From G963663775 sp963664255 (lineage in GTDB: Bacteria; Bacillota; Clostridia; Oscillospirales; Butyricicoccaceae): DNA of 64,000 bases. This document shows positions 8,563 through 17,977 of this stretch, in pieces (the first letter of the stretch is position 1; each line of letters starts with the position of its first letter). The notes beneath the pieces are model-generated. The model had not been told where the DNA came from and did no database searches. It worked only from the letters and a program-made list of their open reading frames with translations. The position numbers were made by a program, and so were the translations under genes. The stretch is taken from positions 1 through 64,000 of the forward strand of contig OY760938.1 of NCBI GenBank assembly GCA_963664255.1, in the 5' to 3' direction.

Positions 8563-9009
8563 ATGAAAGTCATTTTAAAGCAAGATGTCAAGGGACAAGG
8601 CAAAAAAGGTCAGATGATTGAGGTCAGCGAAGGATACGGACGTAATTTTTTGCTGCCGCGCGGATTGGCGACCCTTGCAACGGCAGATAATATTAATACC
8701 ATGAAGCAGGCAGAAGAAGCCAACGCACGTCGTATTGAGCTGGATAAGCAGGAGGCACATTCGATTGCAGAGAAGCTGGAGGCAGCGCAGGTCTTGGTGC
8801 GTGCTAAGGCAGGCACTGGCGGCAGATTGTTTGGTGCAATTACGGCAAAGGAAATTGCAGAGGAATTGAAAAAACAGCATGAGATTGCAATCGATAAGCA
8901 CAAGCTAGTGCTGGGTGAGGCAATCAAGGCGTTTGGAAGCTATGATGTGAAGGTAAAGCTCTATCCAGAAATCACGGGCACGGTGCATATCAAGGTAATT
9001 GAAGCGTAA
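8563..9009 (+). CDS. rplI: 50S ribosomal protein L9
   Basis: Structural protein of the large ribosomal subunit that binds 23S rRNA near the base of the L1 stalk. The N-terminal L9 signature GKKGQMIEVSEGYGRNFLLP is present, followed by the long connecting helix and the C-terminal domain, where GRLFGAITAKEIAEEL is typical. Length 148 aa is standard. ATG 8563 follows AGGAGG. It lies between gdpP and dnaB in the expected order. A small hairpin (CCCAGA/TCTGGG, 8484-8500) in the gdpP-rplI gap has no T-run. Confidence 0.97.
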   Translation: MKVILKQDVKGQGKKGQMIEVSEGYGRNFLLPRGLATLATADNINTMKQAEEANARRIELDKQEAHSIAEKLEAAQVLVRAKAGTGGRLFGAITAKEIAEELKKQHEIAIDKHKLVLGEAIKAFGSYDVKVKLYPEITGTVHIKVIEA

Positions 9010-9041
9010 TTTTCCAAATCGTTTCCAAAGGAGGCAATCGC

Positions 9042-10373
9042 ATGGATGAATTGCTCATGCGGCAGATGCCGCAAAGCATCGAAGCCGAGCAGGCGGTGAT
9101 TGGGTCTATGCTGATTGATCCTGTTTGTGTAGCAGATGTGATTGAACAGCTGCGGCCGGATGACTTCTATGCCGAAGAAAATCAGCACATTTTTGAAACC
9201 ATCTATTCGATGTTTAACGGTGCCCTAAAAATTGATGCGGTGACCGTATTGGCACAGCTCAGCGCACAGGGTGTATATGATGAAGCCGGTGGGCGAGCCT
9301 ATCTGATGCAGCTGATGGAAGTGACACCAACGGCAGCAAATGTCAAAGAATACGCTGCGATTGTGCGCGATAAAAGCATGATGCGTGCGATTGCTCGTGT
9401 AGCAGGCGAAATTCAGACCATGGCAATAGAAGGTGCCGGCAATGCAGGCGACATTGCGGAGTTGGCAGAACAGAAAATCTACAATGTGCGCCATGGACGC
9501 GAAATCAAGGGCTTGACGCACATTAAAAATGTTATTGTGGATTTATACGAACGGCTGAATGAACTCAGCCAGTCGGATAGTACAGTGCCTGGTATCCCAA
9601 GCGGATTTCATGATTTGGACCATGCGCTGACGGGGCTAAATAAATCGGATTTGATTTTAGTAGCGGCGCGTCCCGGTATGGGTAAAACCGCGTTTGCACT
9701 AAATATTGCGCTCAATGCAGCAAAATCTGTAAAAAAAGATGTCGTTGTGTTTCAGTTGGAAATGAGTAAGGACCAGTTGGCATCTCGCTTTTTGGCAAAC
9801 GAAGCCCTCATTGAGGCACAAAAACTCAAAACGGGTAATTTAGAGGACGAGGATTGGATGCGCATTGCAAAGGCATCCAATATATTGGCAAAGACACGGA
9901 TTTATGTCGAGGATAACCCTGCCATCACCGTTGCAGAAATTAAGGCAAAATGCAGGCGCTTGGGCGATGGTTTGGGTCTGATTGTCATCGATTATTTACA
10001 GCTGATGCAGTCGGGCGGCAGAAGAAATGATAATCGCACGCAGGAAGTGGCAGAGATTTCTCGTTCACTCAAAATCATGGCGAAGGAACTGAATGTGCCG
10101 GTTATTTGCTTGTCGCAGCTTTCTCGTGCGGCGGAACAGCGCGCGGACAAGCGCCCGATGCTGTCGGATTTGCGCGAATCAGGTGCCATTGAGCAGGATG
10201 CAGATATTGTTCTGTTTATCTATCGCGATGACTATTATAATGAAGAAAGCGAAGAAAAGAATGTAGCGGAAATTATCATTGCAAAAAATCGACATGGATC
10301 AACAGGAACCATTCATTTGCAGTGGATTGGGCAATATACGACATTCTCCAATCAGGATAAAATTCATGGATGA
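9042..10373 (+). CDS. dnaB: Replicative DNA helicase DnaB
   Basis: Hexameric 5'-3' helicase at the replication fork (DnaC in Bacillus nomenclature), loaded by DnaD/DnaI-type proteins; likely loaders are encoded at 41.8-43.8 kb. The N-terminal collar (about 1-150) opens with the typical PQSIEAEQAVIGSML. The RecA-like domain has Walker A ARPGMGKTAF (about 209-218), Walker B LIVIDYLQLM, and SDLRESGAIEQDADIV. A length of 443 aa is normal and no intein is present. ATG 9042 follows AAAGGAGG. The end overlaps tilS by 8 bases. Confidence 0.97.
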   Translation: MDELLMRQMPQSIEAEQAVIGSMLIDPVCVADVIEQLRPDDFYAEENQHIFETIYSMFNGALKIDAVTVLAQLSAQGVYDEAGGRAYLMQLMEVTPTAANVKEYAAIVRDKSMMRAIARVAGEIQTMAIEGAGNAGDIAELAEQKIYNVRHGREIKGLTHIKNVIVDLYERLNELSQSDSTVPGIPSGFHDLDHALTGLNKSDLILVAARPGMGKTAFALNIALNAAKSVKKDVVVFQLEMSKDQLASRFLANEALIEAQKLKTGNLEDEDWMRIAKASNILAKTRIYVEDNPAITVAEIKAKCRRLGDGLGLIVIDYLQLMQSGGRRNDNRTQEVAEISRSLKIMAKELNVPVICLSQLSRAAEQRADKRPMLSDLRESGAIEQDADIVLFIYRDDYYNEESEEKNVAEIIIAKNRHGSTGTIHLQWIGQYTTFSNQDKIHG

Positions 10374-11763
10374 GGCAAAACATTTTTTCGCGCAGGTGTG
10401 CGATACGATACGGAACTACCAGATGGTTTGTCGTGGGGAACGCATTTTGTGTGCGGTTTCAGGCGGAGCCGATTCCGTTGCGTTGCTGCGTGTGCTGTGT
10501 GAACTGCGAGAAGAACTGGGTATTGAAATTTGTGCGTGTCATGTAAATCATAAGCTGCGTGGCGAGGAATCAGAACGAGATGAAGCATTCGCCTGTAAGC
10601 TGTTTGCTAAATTGCAAATTGAAAACCGCGTGATTCGTTGTGATGTCGCAGCAGAAGCGGTGCGGGCGGGGCAGGGCATTGAAGAAACCGCGCGACAGGT
10701 GCGATATGCCGCTTTGCAGGAAACTGCTCGGGCGTTCGGAGCTGTGCGCATTGCAACGGCGCATACGGTAGATGATACGTTGGAAACGATGATTTTTCAT
10801 CTGGCACGTGGTACCGGAAGCCGTGGATTGGGCGGCATTCCACCAGTGCGCGGCAACATCATCCGCCCGCTGATTGACTGCACACGAGAACAGGTAGAGG
10901 CATATTTAGAGTGCATTGAGCAGCCGTTTGTGACCGACAGCACGAATTTGAGCACCAAATATACGCGAAATCGCATTCGGCACGACATCATTCCAGTTCT
11001 GCGGGAAATCAATCCGCGCTGTGCGCAAGCGGCTGGGCGTGCGGCACAGTTTCTGCGACAGGATGAAGCATTTTTATCAGAAATTGTGCAGGAAAAGTGC
11101 GAAAAGCTTGTGCGGCACACGCAGCAGGGGGTTGAATTGGATTGCACGGCGTTCTTGGCAGAACCCGAAAGGCTGCATGGACGCATTCTGCATAGGATTC
11201 TGTGCGCGGTTGGGGTTGCAGAGCTGCACTGCAGCGAAAAACACGTGCAGAGACTATACCGGCTGCTGCAGAAACAGGGGAATCCTTCTGCACAAGTACA
11301 GCTTCCAGATGGCGTTTGGGCGATACGACAATATGAAACGGTGTCTATCGGAAAGCCGCTTGCGGAGAATTTCGTCAAGACTACAAAGGTCTATGCGGGA
11401 TTTTCGGGCGTGGTGCTGGGCAGCGATACAAAGCTTACCTTGTCTATTTGTCCGGAAGGTGTAGATATTAACAAAACGTTCAATAATTTTTATGTAAACT
11501 ATGATACAATACATTTTGAAACACTTGTAGCACGGGGCAGAAGCATCGGTGACCGGATTTGTCTGCACCAGAATGCAGGGCACAGCACATTGAAAAAACT
11601 GATGATTGCACACCGCATTCCAAAGCATGTGCGCAATCGCTTGATTGTGTTGGCGGATTGCAATGGCGTGGTGGCAGTACAGGGATTGGGTGCGGATGTC
11701 AGCAGATGGGCAGCAAGTCATACAAATGTTCTAAAAATTTGTTTTGAAGGGGAAGAAAAATGA
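10366..11763 (+). CDS. tilS: tRNA(Ile)-lysidine synthetase TilS
   Basis: ATP-dependent enzyme that converts C34 of the CAU-anticodon isoleucine tRNA to lysidine, allowing AUA decoding. The PP-loop SGGADS lies at about residues 32-37. HVNHKLRG, EETARQVRY, TAHTVDDTLET and RGTGSRGLGGIPP follow as in the family, and a C-terminal substrate-binding domain ends near RNRLIVLADCNG. ATG 10366 is the start that fits the N-terminus; the open frame extends upstream into dnaB but without family similarity. It overlaps dnaB by 8 bases and hpt by 4 bases (ATGA), so the three are coupled. Confidence 0.94.
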   Translation: MDEAKHFFAQVCDTIRNYQMVCRGERILCAVSGGADSVALLRVLCELREELGIEICACHVNHKLRGEESERDEAFACKLFAKLQIENRVIRCDVAAEAVRAGQGIEETARQVRYAALQETARAFGAVRIATAHTVDDTLETMIFHLARGTGSRGLGGIPPVRGNIIRPLIDCTREQVEAYLECIEQPFVTDSTNLSTKYTRNRIRHDIIPVLREINPRCAQAAGRAAQFLRQDEAFLSEIVQEKCEKLVRHTQQGVELDCTAFLAEPERLHGRILHRILCAVGVAELHCSEKHVQRLYRLLQKQGNPSAQVQLPDGVWAIRQYETVSIGKPLAENFVKTTKVYAGFSGVVLGSDTKLTLSICPEGVDINKTFNNFYVNYDTIHFETLVARGRSIGDRICLHQNAGHSTLKKLMIAHRIPKHVRNRLIVLADCNGVVAVQGLGADVSRWAASHTNVLKICFEGEEK

Positions 11764-12311
11764 AAGAGCTTGCAATGGAGCAGGATATAGAGTCCGTTCT
11801 ATTTACGGAAAAGGAAATCGCAGATAAAGTAGCAGAATTAGGGGCGAAAATATCAGCCGATTATGAGGGTAAAAACCCTCTGGTTATCAGCGTACTCAAG
11901 GGCTCTTACATTTTTATGGCCGACTTGACACGGAAAATTACACCGCGCTGTAATATCGATTTCATGGTGCTGTCCAGCTATGGCAGGGGCACAAAGACTA
12001 GCGGCGAGGTGCAGATTATTAAGGATTTGAGCACACAAATCGATGGTCGAGATGTCATCATTGTCGAAGACATTTTGGACAGCGGTGTGACATTGCACTA
12101 TTTGATGAAAATTTTGGAAACACGCGGCGCAGCCTCTATTCGGCTGTGTACATTGCTCTCGAAGCCGGAACGGCACAAAGTTGAGATTGATGTGGAGTAT
12201 CTTGGATTTGAAATTCCGGATGCTTTTGTTGTGGGATATGGATTGGATTATGCAGAGAGTTATCGAAACCTTCCATACATTGGCATTTTGAAGCCAGCAG
12301 TATACGAATAA
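11760..12311 (+). CDS. hpt: Hypoxanthine phosphoribosyltransferase
   Basis: Purine salvage enzyme that transfers ribose-5-phosphate from PRPP to hypoxanthine or guanine. The PRPP-binding signature VIIVEDILDSGVTL is at about 99-112, and VLKGSYIFMADL and the C-terminal VGYGLDYAE match the family. Length 183 aa. The start codon ATG 11760 overlaps the tilS stop; AAGGGGAAG lies just upstream. An ATG 15 bases later is less well placed. The tilS-hpt-ftsH cluster is conserved across Firmicutes. Confidence 0.95.
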   Translation: MKELAMEQDIESVLFTEKEIADKVAELGAKISADYEGKNPLVISVLKGSYIFMADLTRKITPRCNIDFMVLSSYGRGTKTSGEVQIIKDLSTQIDGRDVIIVEDILDSGVTLHYLMKILETRGAASIRLCTLLSKPERHKVEIDVEYLGFEIPDAFVVGYGLDYAESYRNLPYIGILKPAVYE

Positions 12312-12348
12312 TTTCAGCAGAAGAAAAAATGAAAGGTGTGATCTACGC

Positions 12349-14307
12349 GTGAAAGGTAAAATGAAGGGCTTTGGTCTTTATATAATTATTCTGTTGGTAC
12401 TGCTTGGAACTGTCAGCATTGTGCTGAATCAAAGTCAGGCAGCAGTCAAAAAAGTGACCTATGGTGATGTGGTGGATTATTTCACGCAGGGTAAGGTTAC
12501 GGAATATCGCGTGGATGATACCAAGCTGACCATGCAGCTGCAGGATGGAACTGTGGTGCAATATTCCCTGAGTTCGGACAGAACATTTGCGATTTTTTAC
12601 AGCGATTTGGGCGATTTGATTCTCCAGCAGAAGCAGGAGGGAACGCTCAAGGATATGGATTACAGCACTACAGAAATTCCGTGGTGGTGGAGCTTTGTGC
12701 CATATGCGGTGCTGATTGTGCTGCTTGCTGTTTTTTGGTACTTCATGATGAATAAGCAGGGCGGCGGCGGCGGAAGCCCCATGCAGTTTGGCAAGGCACG
12801 CGCAAAGCTTGCAACCGATGACAAACGTAAAGTGACCTTTGGCGATGTTGCGGGTGCAGATGAAGAAAAAGCTGAGCTGCAGGAAATCGTCGAGTTTTTG
12901 AAAAATCCGACGAAATTCATGGAAATCGGTGCGCGCATTCCAAAGGGTGTGCTGCTGGTGGGGCCTCCGGGTACGGGTAAGACCTTGATTGCGCGTGCAG
13001 TTGCAGGCGAAGCCGGTGTACCGTTCCTTTCGATTTCCGGTTCGGATTTTGTGGAACTGTATGTCGGTGTCGGTGCAAGCCGTGTGCGAGATTTGTTCGA
13101 ACAAGCAAAGAAAAACGCGCCTGCAATCGTTTTTATCGATGAAATTGATGCAGTTGGTCGTCAGCGTGGTGCCGGCTTGGGCGGCGGACATGACGAACGC
13201 GAGCAGACCCTCAACCAGCTGCTGGTGGAGATGGATGGCTTCGGTGCAAATGAAGGCGTTATTATCATTGCGGCAACCAATCGACCGGATATTTTGGACC
13301 GTGCATTGCTGCGTCCGGGTCGCTTTGACCGACAGGTTTATGTTGGTGCGCCCGATGTTAAGGGTCGTGAAGCGATTTTGAAAATCCATGCACGAAATAA
13401 GCAGTTTGACCCAGATGTGAAATTGGATTCGATTGCCAAGACAACATCTGGTTTCACGGGTGCGGATTTGGAAAATTTATTGAATGAAGCTGCGCTTTTG
13501 GCGGCGCGGCGCAATAAACGCTTGATTACGCAGGAAGAAGTCGAAGAGGCGCTGCTGAAGGTTGTGATGGGTGTCGAAAAGAAAACACATATCATCACCG
13601 ATAAAGACAAAAAGCTCACCGCCTATCATGAGGCAGGTCATGCAATTTGCTTCAAGGTGCTGGAAACGCAGGACCCTGTGCACCATGTAACCATTATTCC
13701 GCGCTCCTCTGGTGCAGGCGGCTTTACCATGCCACTACCGCAGGAAGACCAGGCATATCGCACGCGTACCTATATGCGAGAAAACATTGTGGTGTGTTTG
13801 GGTGGTCGTGTCGCAGAAAAATTGGTGCTCGGTGAAATTTCGACAGGTGCGTCTCAAGATATTCAGCAGGCAACCAATATTGCGCGCGCAATGGTCACCA
13901 CCTATGGCATGAGCGACAAAATTGGTCCGGTTGACTATGGTTCTGACAACAGCGAGGTATTCCTTGGACGCGATTTTGCAGCCGGCAAGCACTATTCAGA
14001 AATCAAGGCGGCAGAAATTGATGAGGAAATCCATCGCTTGATTCATGAAGCTTACTTGCAATGTGAAGCCTTGATTGGTGAGCAGATGGAGGAATTGACC
14101 CGTGTTGCAGAATATTTGATTCGCAACGAAACCATGGACGGTGAAACCTTTGAGAAGGTATTCAATGGGGAAGAAGTGCCGGATAAGCTAATCGGTGAAG
14201 ACCTCCAGATGAACAAAGAGGAAACGGTGGAAGAGGTGTCCGCCGACAATCAAAAGACGGATATGCAGCCAGAAACCACAGAAGAAGAAACAGATAAAAC
14301 ACTCTAA
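12349..14307 (+). CDS. ftsH: ATP-dependent zinc metalloprotease FtsH
   Basis: Membrane-anchored AAA+ protease that degrades misfolded membrane proteins and regulatory proteins. Transmembrane helices lie at about 7-25 and 110-130 and flank an extracytoplasmic domain. Walker A GPPGTGKT is at about 205-212, Walker B is FIDEIDAVG, the second region of homology is NRPDILDRALLRPGRFDR, and zinc site HEAGH is at about 427-431. The C-terminal 50 residues are acidic and low complexity. GTG 12349 is used as start (AAAGGTG upstream); ATG 12361 would remove four residues and is an alternative. The gene ends the gdpP-to-ftsH run at a strong hairpin. Confidence 0.97.
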   Translation: MKGKMKGFGLYIIILLVLLGTVSIVLNQSQAAVKKVTYGDVVDYFTQGKVTEYRVDDTKLTMQLQDGTVVQYSLSSDRTFAIFYSDLGDLILQQKQEGTLKDMDYSTTEIPWWWSFVPYAVLIVLLAVFWYFMMNKQGGGGGSPMQFGKARAKLATDDKRKVTFGDVAGADEEKAELQEIVEFLKNPTKFMEIGARIPKGVLLVGPPGTGKTLIARAVAGEAGVPFLSISGSDFVELYVGVGASRVRDLFEQAKKNAPAIVFIDEIDAVGRQRGAGLGGGHDEREQTLNQLLVEMDGFGANEGVIIIAATNRPDILDRALLRPGRFDRQVYVGAPDVKGREAILKIHARNKQFDPDVKLDSIAKTTSGFTGADLENLLNEAALLAARRNKRLITQEEVEEALLKVVMGVEKKTHIITDKDKKLTAYHEAGHAICFKVLETQDPVHHVTIIPRSSGAGGFTMPLPQEDQAYRTRTYMRENIVVCLGGRVAEKLVLGEISTGASQDIQQATNIARAMVTTYGMSDKIGPVDYGSDNSEVFLGRDFAAGKHYSEIKAAEIDEEIHRLIHEAYLQCEALIGEQMEELTRVAEYLIRNETMDGETFEKVFNGEEVPDKLIGEDLQMNKEETVEEVSADNQKTDMQPETTEEETDKTL

Positions 14308-14315
14308 GTGCATAG

Positions 14316-14360
14316 AAAGAGGAAGTGTATCGTATAGTAGCAAGGATACACTTCCTCTTT
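14316..14360 (+). terminator. Terminator after ftsH
   Basis: A perfect 16-bp stem (14316-14331 with 14345-14360, core GAGGAAGTGTATC) and a 13-base loop, ending in TTT. The stem is very strong but the U-tract is short. Confidence 0.75.
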
Positions 14361-14400
14361 GCATCCTTGACGGGATTCGACAGAAAATAAATAGGAATAA

Positions 14401-14429
14401 TTGCGAAAAGTAGCATCATGTGGTATACT
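14401..14429 (+). promoter_or_regulatory. Promoter of the deacetylase gene
   Basis: TTGCGA (14401-14406), a 17-base spacer and an extended -10 (TGG then TATACT, 14424-14429). Confidence 0.75.
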
Positions 14430-14470
14430 TGATATATAGAGTTAGCTGAGATGGATTTTTTACAAAGTGG

Positions 14471-16201
14471 GTGAGCGTTTTGAGGACAGCGAAAGGGAAT
14501 CAAGCAGCAAAAATTGGGGTTGCAGTCGTGATTGTACTGATTGCAGGGTTACTGACATTACCACCATTGATTTTGAATGTGGTGGGACTTAGCCAAGTGC
14601 GGATTGTCATGCAGATGGAAAACAGCCACGCACTGGTCAATGATGAATTGGTGCAGATGACAGACGGCAACGGAGAAGCGGTTGCGCTATATAACCAATC
14701 GGGGAGAACGATGGCACCGCTGCGGTGGTTGGCAGAGAATTTAGGATTAATCGTGGCTTGGGAAAACGACACCCAGACCATCACTTTGACGAGTGAGAAT
14801 AAAAAGGCAGCGGCGGTTGCATTGTCCATTGGGCAAAACAGCATGACGATTGGGGAAGAAACGGTAGCATTAGATGCCCCTGCAATGCTGCTGGACAGCG
14901 TGACATATGTGCCGATGCGTGCAATCAGCGAAGCATTTGGCTGGAATCTTTCCTTTGTGGATGCAAAAGAAGGCGCATTGATTTTTTTAGACAATAAGAA
15001 AAAGGCTGTGGAGCCAAGTGCAGAGGAGATTGCACAGGCTTTGGAACTTTTGGGGCCTTCAAGGGCACAGGTTTTGGCAGAGGGCGTGGTTGCACGTGTC
15101 AATTCCGATTATGTGTTAACCGGCAATGGCATGATGCAGTTAATGAATGAGGGTGATAGCGTCGCCCTCATTCGTCATGAAGACGACACTGATGTTTGGA
15201 TACCTGTACAAAGCGCAGCAGCGCTTTTTGGTGCAACGATGCAAGCCGATGGCACCAATTATCACATGGTCTTATCGTCGGGTGACGAAGTCACGCTTGC
15301 TGCAGCGGCGGACAATACCGCTGACGCGACAAACGAAACCCTTTCAAACTTGAGCAGCACATCGGCAGACGCTATTTCGGAAGATGTTCGTGAGGAAGAC
15401 GGCGTGCTGTATGTCACGGCAACGAGATTCAGCCAAGCTTTGGGCGTCTACGAAACCAAACTGTCTGAGGATGTGCTTGCATTCACAACGCTTTCATTGA
15501 CTGGCTTTGCAGACCAACAAGCGTATTTGCAAAAATCTGGTGCGGAGCTGCCGGATCGTATCATCGCGCCCAAAGCAGATGCATATGTTGCGCTCACCTT
15601 TGACGATGGACCAACAGGCGGCGTAAGCGGACTCACCGCACAACTGCTGGATGGGCTGCAGGAACGGGATGTACACGCTACATTTTTTATGTGCGGATAC
15701 CGAATCCATGATTTTCACGCACATATGGCACGCTATTTGGCGGAAGGACATCAGTTGGGAAACCATACATATAACCATCCAGGTGTTTTGACCAAAAAGA
15801 GTGCAGATACGGTATATAAAGAGTTTGAAGACAATAGTCTGCTGATACAATCCTATTGCGGAGAGAAACCAACGGTTGGGCGTCCGGTGGGTGGTGCCTA
15901 TAATGATATGGTTTTGGCACAGATGAAGCAAGCAAATTTAGCGGTTATTAATTGGAGCGTTGACACGCAAGACTGGAAATATCGAGATGCGGAACACGTC
16001 AAAAATGTGATTGTTTCACAAGCAAAGGATGGGGATATTGTGCTGATGCATGACCTTTATTCGACAACCGTGCAAGGCGTGCTGGAAGCGATTGATATTC
16101 TGCAAAAAAAGAATTATGCATTTGTAACGGTGGATGAATTGGCGGAAATCAAGGGCGTGACTTTGGAAGCAGGGAAAGTATATTTGGGCTTTAATGGATA
16201 G
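14471..16201 (+). CDS. Membrane-anchored polysaccharide deacetylase with copper-amine-oxidase-like N-domain
   Basis: Probably removes acetyl groups from cell-wall glycan (peptidoglycan or other polymer) outside the cell. An N-terminal membrane segment (about 15-38) precedes a copper-amine-oxidase N-terminal-like domain (about 45-175; MAPLRWLAENLGL and VPMRAISEAFGWN are its two repeats), which in Clostridia is a common extracellular module. A second such stretch may lie at about 215-360. The NodB domain spans about 370-565: TFDDGP (motif 1), NHTYNH (zinc His pair), WSVDTQDW (motif 4) and VLMHD (motif 5). Motif 3 is RPVGGAYN instead of the usual RPPYG form. The start could be GTG 14471 or TTG 14480; neither has a perfect ribosome site. 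It is monocistronic. Confidence 0.88.
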   Translation: MSVLRTAKGNQAAKIGVAVVIVLIAGLLTLPPLILNVVGLSQVRIVMQMENSHALVNDELVQMTDGNGEAVALYNQSGRTMAPLRWLAENLGLIVAWENDTQTITLTSENKKAAAVALSIGQNSMTIGEETVALDAPAMLLDSVTYVPMRAISEAFGWNLSFVDAKEGALIFLDNKKKAVEPSAEEIAQALELLGPSRAQVLAEGVVARVNSDYVLTGNGMMQLMNEGDSVALIRHEDDTDVWIPVQSAAALFGATMQADGTNYHMVLSSGDEVTLAAAADNTADATNETLSNLSSTSADAISEDVREEDGVLYVTATRFSQALGVYETKLSEDVLAFTTLSLTGFADQQAYLQKSGAELPDRIIAPKADAYVALTFDDGPTGGVSGLTAQLLDGLQERDVHATFFMCGYRIHDFHAHMARYLAEGHQLGNHTYNHPGVLTKKSADTVYKEFEDNSLLIQSYCGEKPTVGRPVGGAYNDMVLAQMKQANLAVINWSVDTQDWKYRDAEHVKNVIVSQAKDGDIVLMHDLYSTTVQGVLEAIDILQKKNYAFVTVDELAEIKGVTLEAGKVYLGFNG

Positions 16202-16251
16202 CTTATTGCGTGGGAGCAATGGTTTGGGAAACAATATAGCGGGTGAGGCTG

Positions 16252-16290
16252 AAAAAATGCGAAAGCAGAAAAAGTGCTTTCGCATTTGGT
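16252..16290. terminator. Bidirectional terminator between convergent genes
   Basis: A perfect 13-bp stem (AAATGCGAAAGCA, 16255-16267, with TGCTTTCGCATTT, 16275-16287). On the minus strand it is followed by a seven-T run, so it mainly ends the RluA-family transcript; on the plus strand it ends the deacetylase transcript with a short T-run. Confidence 0.85.
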
Positions 16291-16303
16291 GAATTGACAG
16301 TGT

Positions 16304-17272
16304 TCAAAGTTGGACACTAGGGAAGTATTTTTTGACAAACGGAATGGAAGAAACGGTGAAGGTTTTCTGGTTTAAATATTGCAGTGCACCGGCGGATGTT
16401 TGAAAGTCAAAATGCAGATAATAAGAATATAAGGCCTGTGTTTTTTCACCATAGGGTCGGTTTTGTGTGTTTTCTCCATATTTCCCATCGCCAAGAAGCG
16501 GATGCCCCAAGGATGCCATGTGCGCACGAATTTGATGGGTGCGCCCGGTAATCAGATTGCATTCGACAAGAGAAAGGGCATTGCGCACTGCAAGGGTTCG
16601 GTATTCCGTAATGGCAGTTTTGCCGCCCGCAACAGGGGCGTGATGTACAGTGACCTGCTTGCGTTGCTCATCTCGGCGCAGAAAATTTTCGATGCGTCCT
16701 GCCGGAGGCTGTAATGTGCCATGCACAATGCAAAGATATTTTTTGTGCAGCTCTCGGTTCTTGATTTTTTCATTGAGAATGCGGAGTGCTTCGGCAGTTT
16801 TTGCAGCAATGACAATGCCGCCAGTGCCGCGGTCAATTCGATTGCAGAGCGCAGGCGCGAAAGAATGTGCATCCGCGGGATTCCAAGAACCGTTTTGATA
16901 CAGGTACGCTTGGATGTGCGCAATCAGCGTGTTAGATTCCCCTCGCTCATCGGTATGCACAACAAGACCGGGTGCTTTGTCGACGAGCAGCAGATGTGCA
17001 TCTTCATAAACGATGTGCAGCTGCGGGTTCTGGATGCAGCGAAAAGCTTCGGCTTCCGACGGGGTATCGAATAAATCATCGTTCAAATACAGGGTCAACA
17101 CATCGCCCTCTACCAGCCGATAAGCAGGCTCGGTTCGTTTGCCATTGAGTTTGATGCGCTTTAGGCGGCAATATTTATGCATCATCCCGCCGCTCAGTCT
17201 GGGAACTGCTTTTTCTAAAAATTTATTCAGGCGTTGCCCGCTGTCATCGCGCGTAATTTCAAATTGCTTCAA
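16304..17272 (-). CDS. RluA-family rRNA/tRNA pseudouridine synthase
   Basis: Isomerises uridine to pseudouridine in structured RNA; RluC/RluD-type enzymes act on 23S rRNA. An N-terminal S4-like RNA-binding domain (about 10-70, with LSGGMMHKYCRLKRIKLNG) precedes the catalytic domain. The catalytic Asp is in the NRIDRGTGG motif (equivalent to HRLDxxTSG), and GRTHQIRAHMASLGHPLLGDGKYG is present in shorter blocks. TTG 17272 is taken as start because GGAGG lies eight bases upstream; the longer frame to GTG 17287 would put the ribosome site inside the gene. The target position cannot be deduced. Confidence 0.9.
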   Translation of the reverse strand: MKQFEITRDDSGQRLNKFLEKAVPRLSGGMMHKYCRLKRIKLNGKRTEPAYRLVEGDVLTLYLNDDLFDTPSEAEAFRCIQNPQLHIVYEDAHLLLVDKAPGLVVHTDERGESNTLIAHIQAYLYQNGSWNPADAHSFAPALCNRIDRGTGGIVIAAKTAEALRILNEKIKNRELHKKYLCIVHGTLQPPAGRIENFLRRDEQRKQVTVHHAPVAGGKTAITEYRTLAVRNALSLVECNLITGRTHQIRAHMASLGHPLLGDGKYGENTQNRPYGEKTQALYSYYLHFDFQTSAGALQYLNQKTFTVSSIPFVKKYFPSVQL

Positions 17273-17314
17273 GTGAATATCCTCCACAAATCATAGCGTT
17301 TTTCGGATACCTCT

Positions 17315-17343
17315 ATTATAGCGAATTTTTGGGCAGAAGAAAA
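17315..17343 (-). promoter_or_regulatory. Promoter of the pseudouridine synthase gene
   Basis: On the minus strand there is a perfect TATAAT (plus-strand ATTATA, 17315-17320), but the -35 at 17-base spacing is poor (TTTTCT). Confidence 0.4.
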
Positions 17344-17366
17344 CACTTGTCAAATGGAAATTATGG

Positions 17367-17396
17367 TTGACAAAAGAGATGAATGTATAGTATACT
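17367..17396 (+). promoter_or_regulatory. Promoter of yceD-rpmF
   Basis: A perfect TTGACA (17367-17372), an 18-base spacer and TATACT (17391-17396), ending 25 bases before the yceD start. It is divergent from the promoter of the pseudouridine synthase gene. Confidence 0.75.
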
Positions 17397-17421
17397 ATTT
17401 GATGTACCATGTGAGGTAGCT

Positions 17422-17928
17422 ATGAAGATTGATTTACAGAAACTAATCAACGCAACAGTTGAAGAAATTCCCTTTTCGGGAACCACTGATTTGCGGGAAG
17501 AGACTTTTTTTGGAGAACATCCATTTCAGTTTCCGGTGGAATATCAGGGGGTCATCAAAAGCCAACTGGATGTTCTGCGCTGTGTCGGCGAGATACACAC
17601 AACATATGTTACGACCTGTGCGCGGTGTCTGAAGCCGCTGGAGGTGCCGGTAAATGTGTCGGTGAATATGTTGCTGCTGCAGGAATCGGAAGTGCAGGAG
17701 GAAGAGGAAAACGTCTTCCTGATTGCAGGAAGTACGGTCAATCCAGAAGAGGTGTTTGTGCCGGCATTGTTGCTGGAAATCAACATGGCGTATCTCTGCA
17801 AGCCGGATTGTAAAGGACTGTGTCCGCATTGTGGAGCTGATCGTAACGTAACCCATTGCGATTGCAGCGGGAAGCAGATTGACGATCGCTTTGCGGTGCT
17901 ACAAAAATTGCTTGATCAAAAATCCTGA
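17422..17928 (+). CDS. yceD: YceD (DUF177) family metal-binding protein
   Basis: Small protein nearly always encoded directly upstream of rpmF; the family has been linked to 23S rRNA accumulation. Seen: a CARCLKPL motif in the middle and a C-terminal zinc-ribbon-like stretch CKPDCKGLCPHCG followed by CDC. Length 168 aa. ATG 17422 follows GTGAGGT; the frame extends 13 codons further upstream across the promoter and is not credible. It is co-transcribed with rpmF, 49 bases downstream. Confidence 0.9.
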   Translation: MKIDLQKLINATVEEIPFSGTTDLREETFFGEHPFQFPVEYQGVIKSQLDVLRCVGEIHTTYVTTCARCLKPLEVPVNVSVNMLLLQESEVQEEEENVFLIAGSTVNPEEVFVPALLLEINMAYLCKPDCKGLCPHCGADRNVTHCDCSGKQIDDRFAVLQKLLDQKS

Positions 17929-17977
17929 AACGATTGGGCTATATTTTAAATTAGGATAGATTAGGAGGTGTTACCGA

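Noticed and set aside
12343..13389. 348-codon minus-strand open frame opposite ftsH
   Set aside because: No family resemblance or start signals; the opposite strand encodes the complete AAA domain of FtsH.
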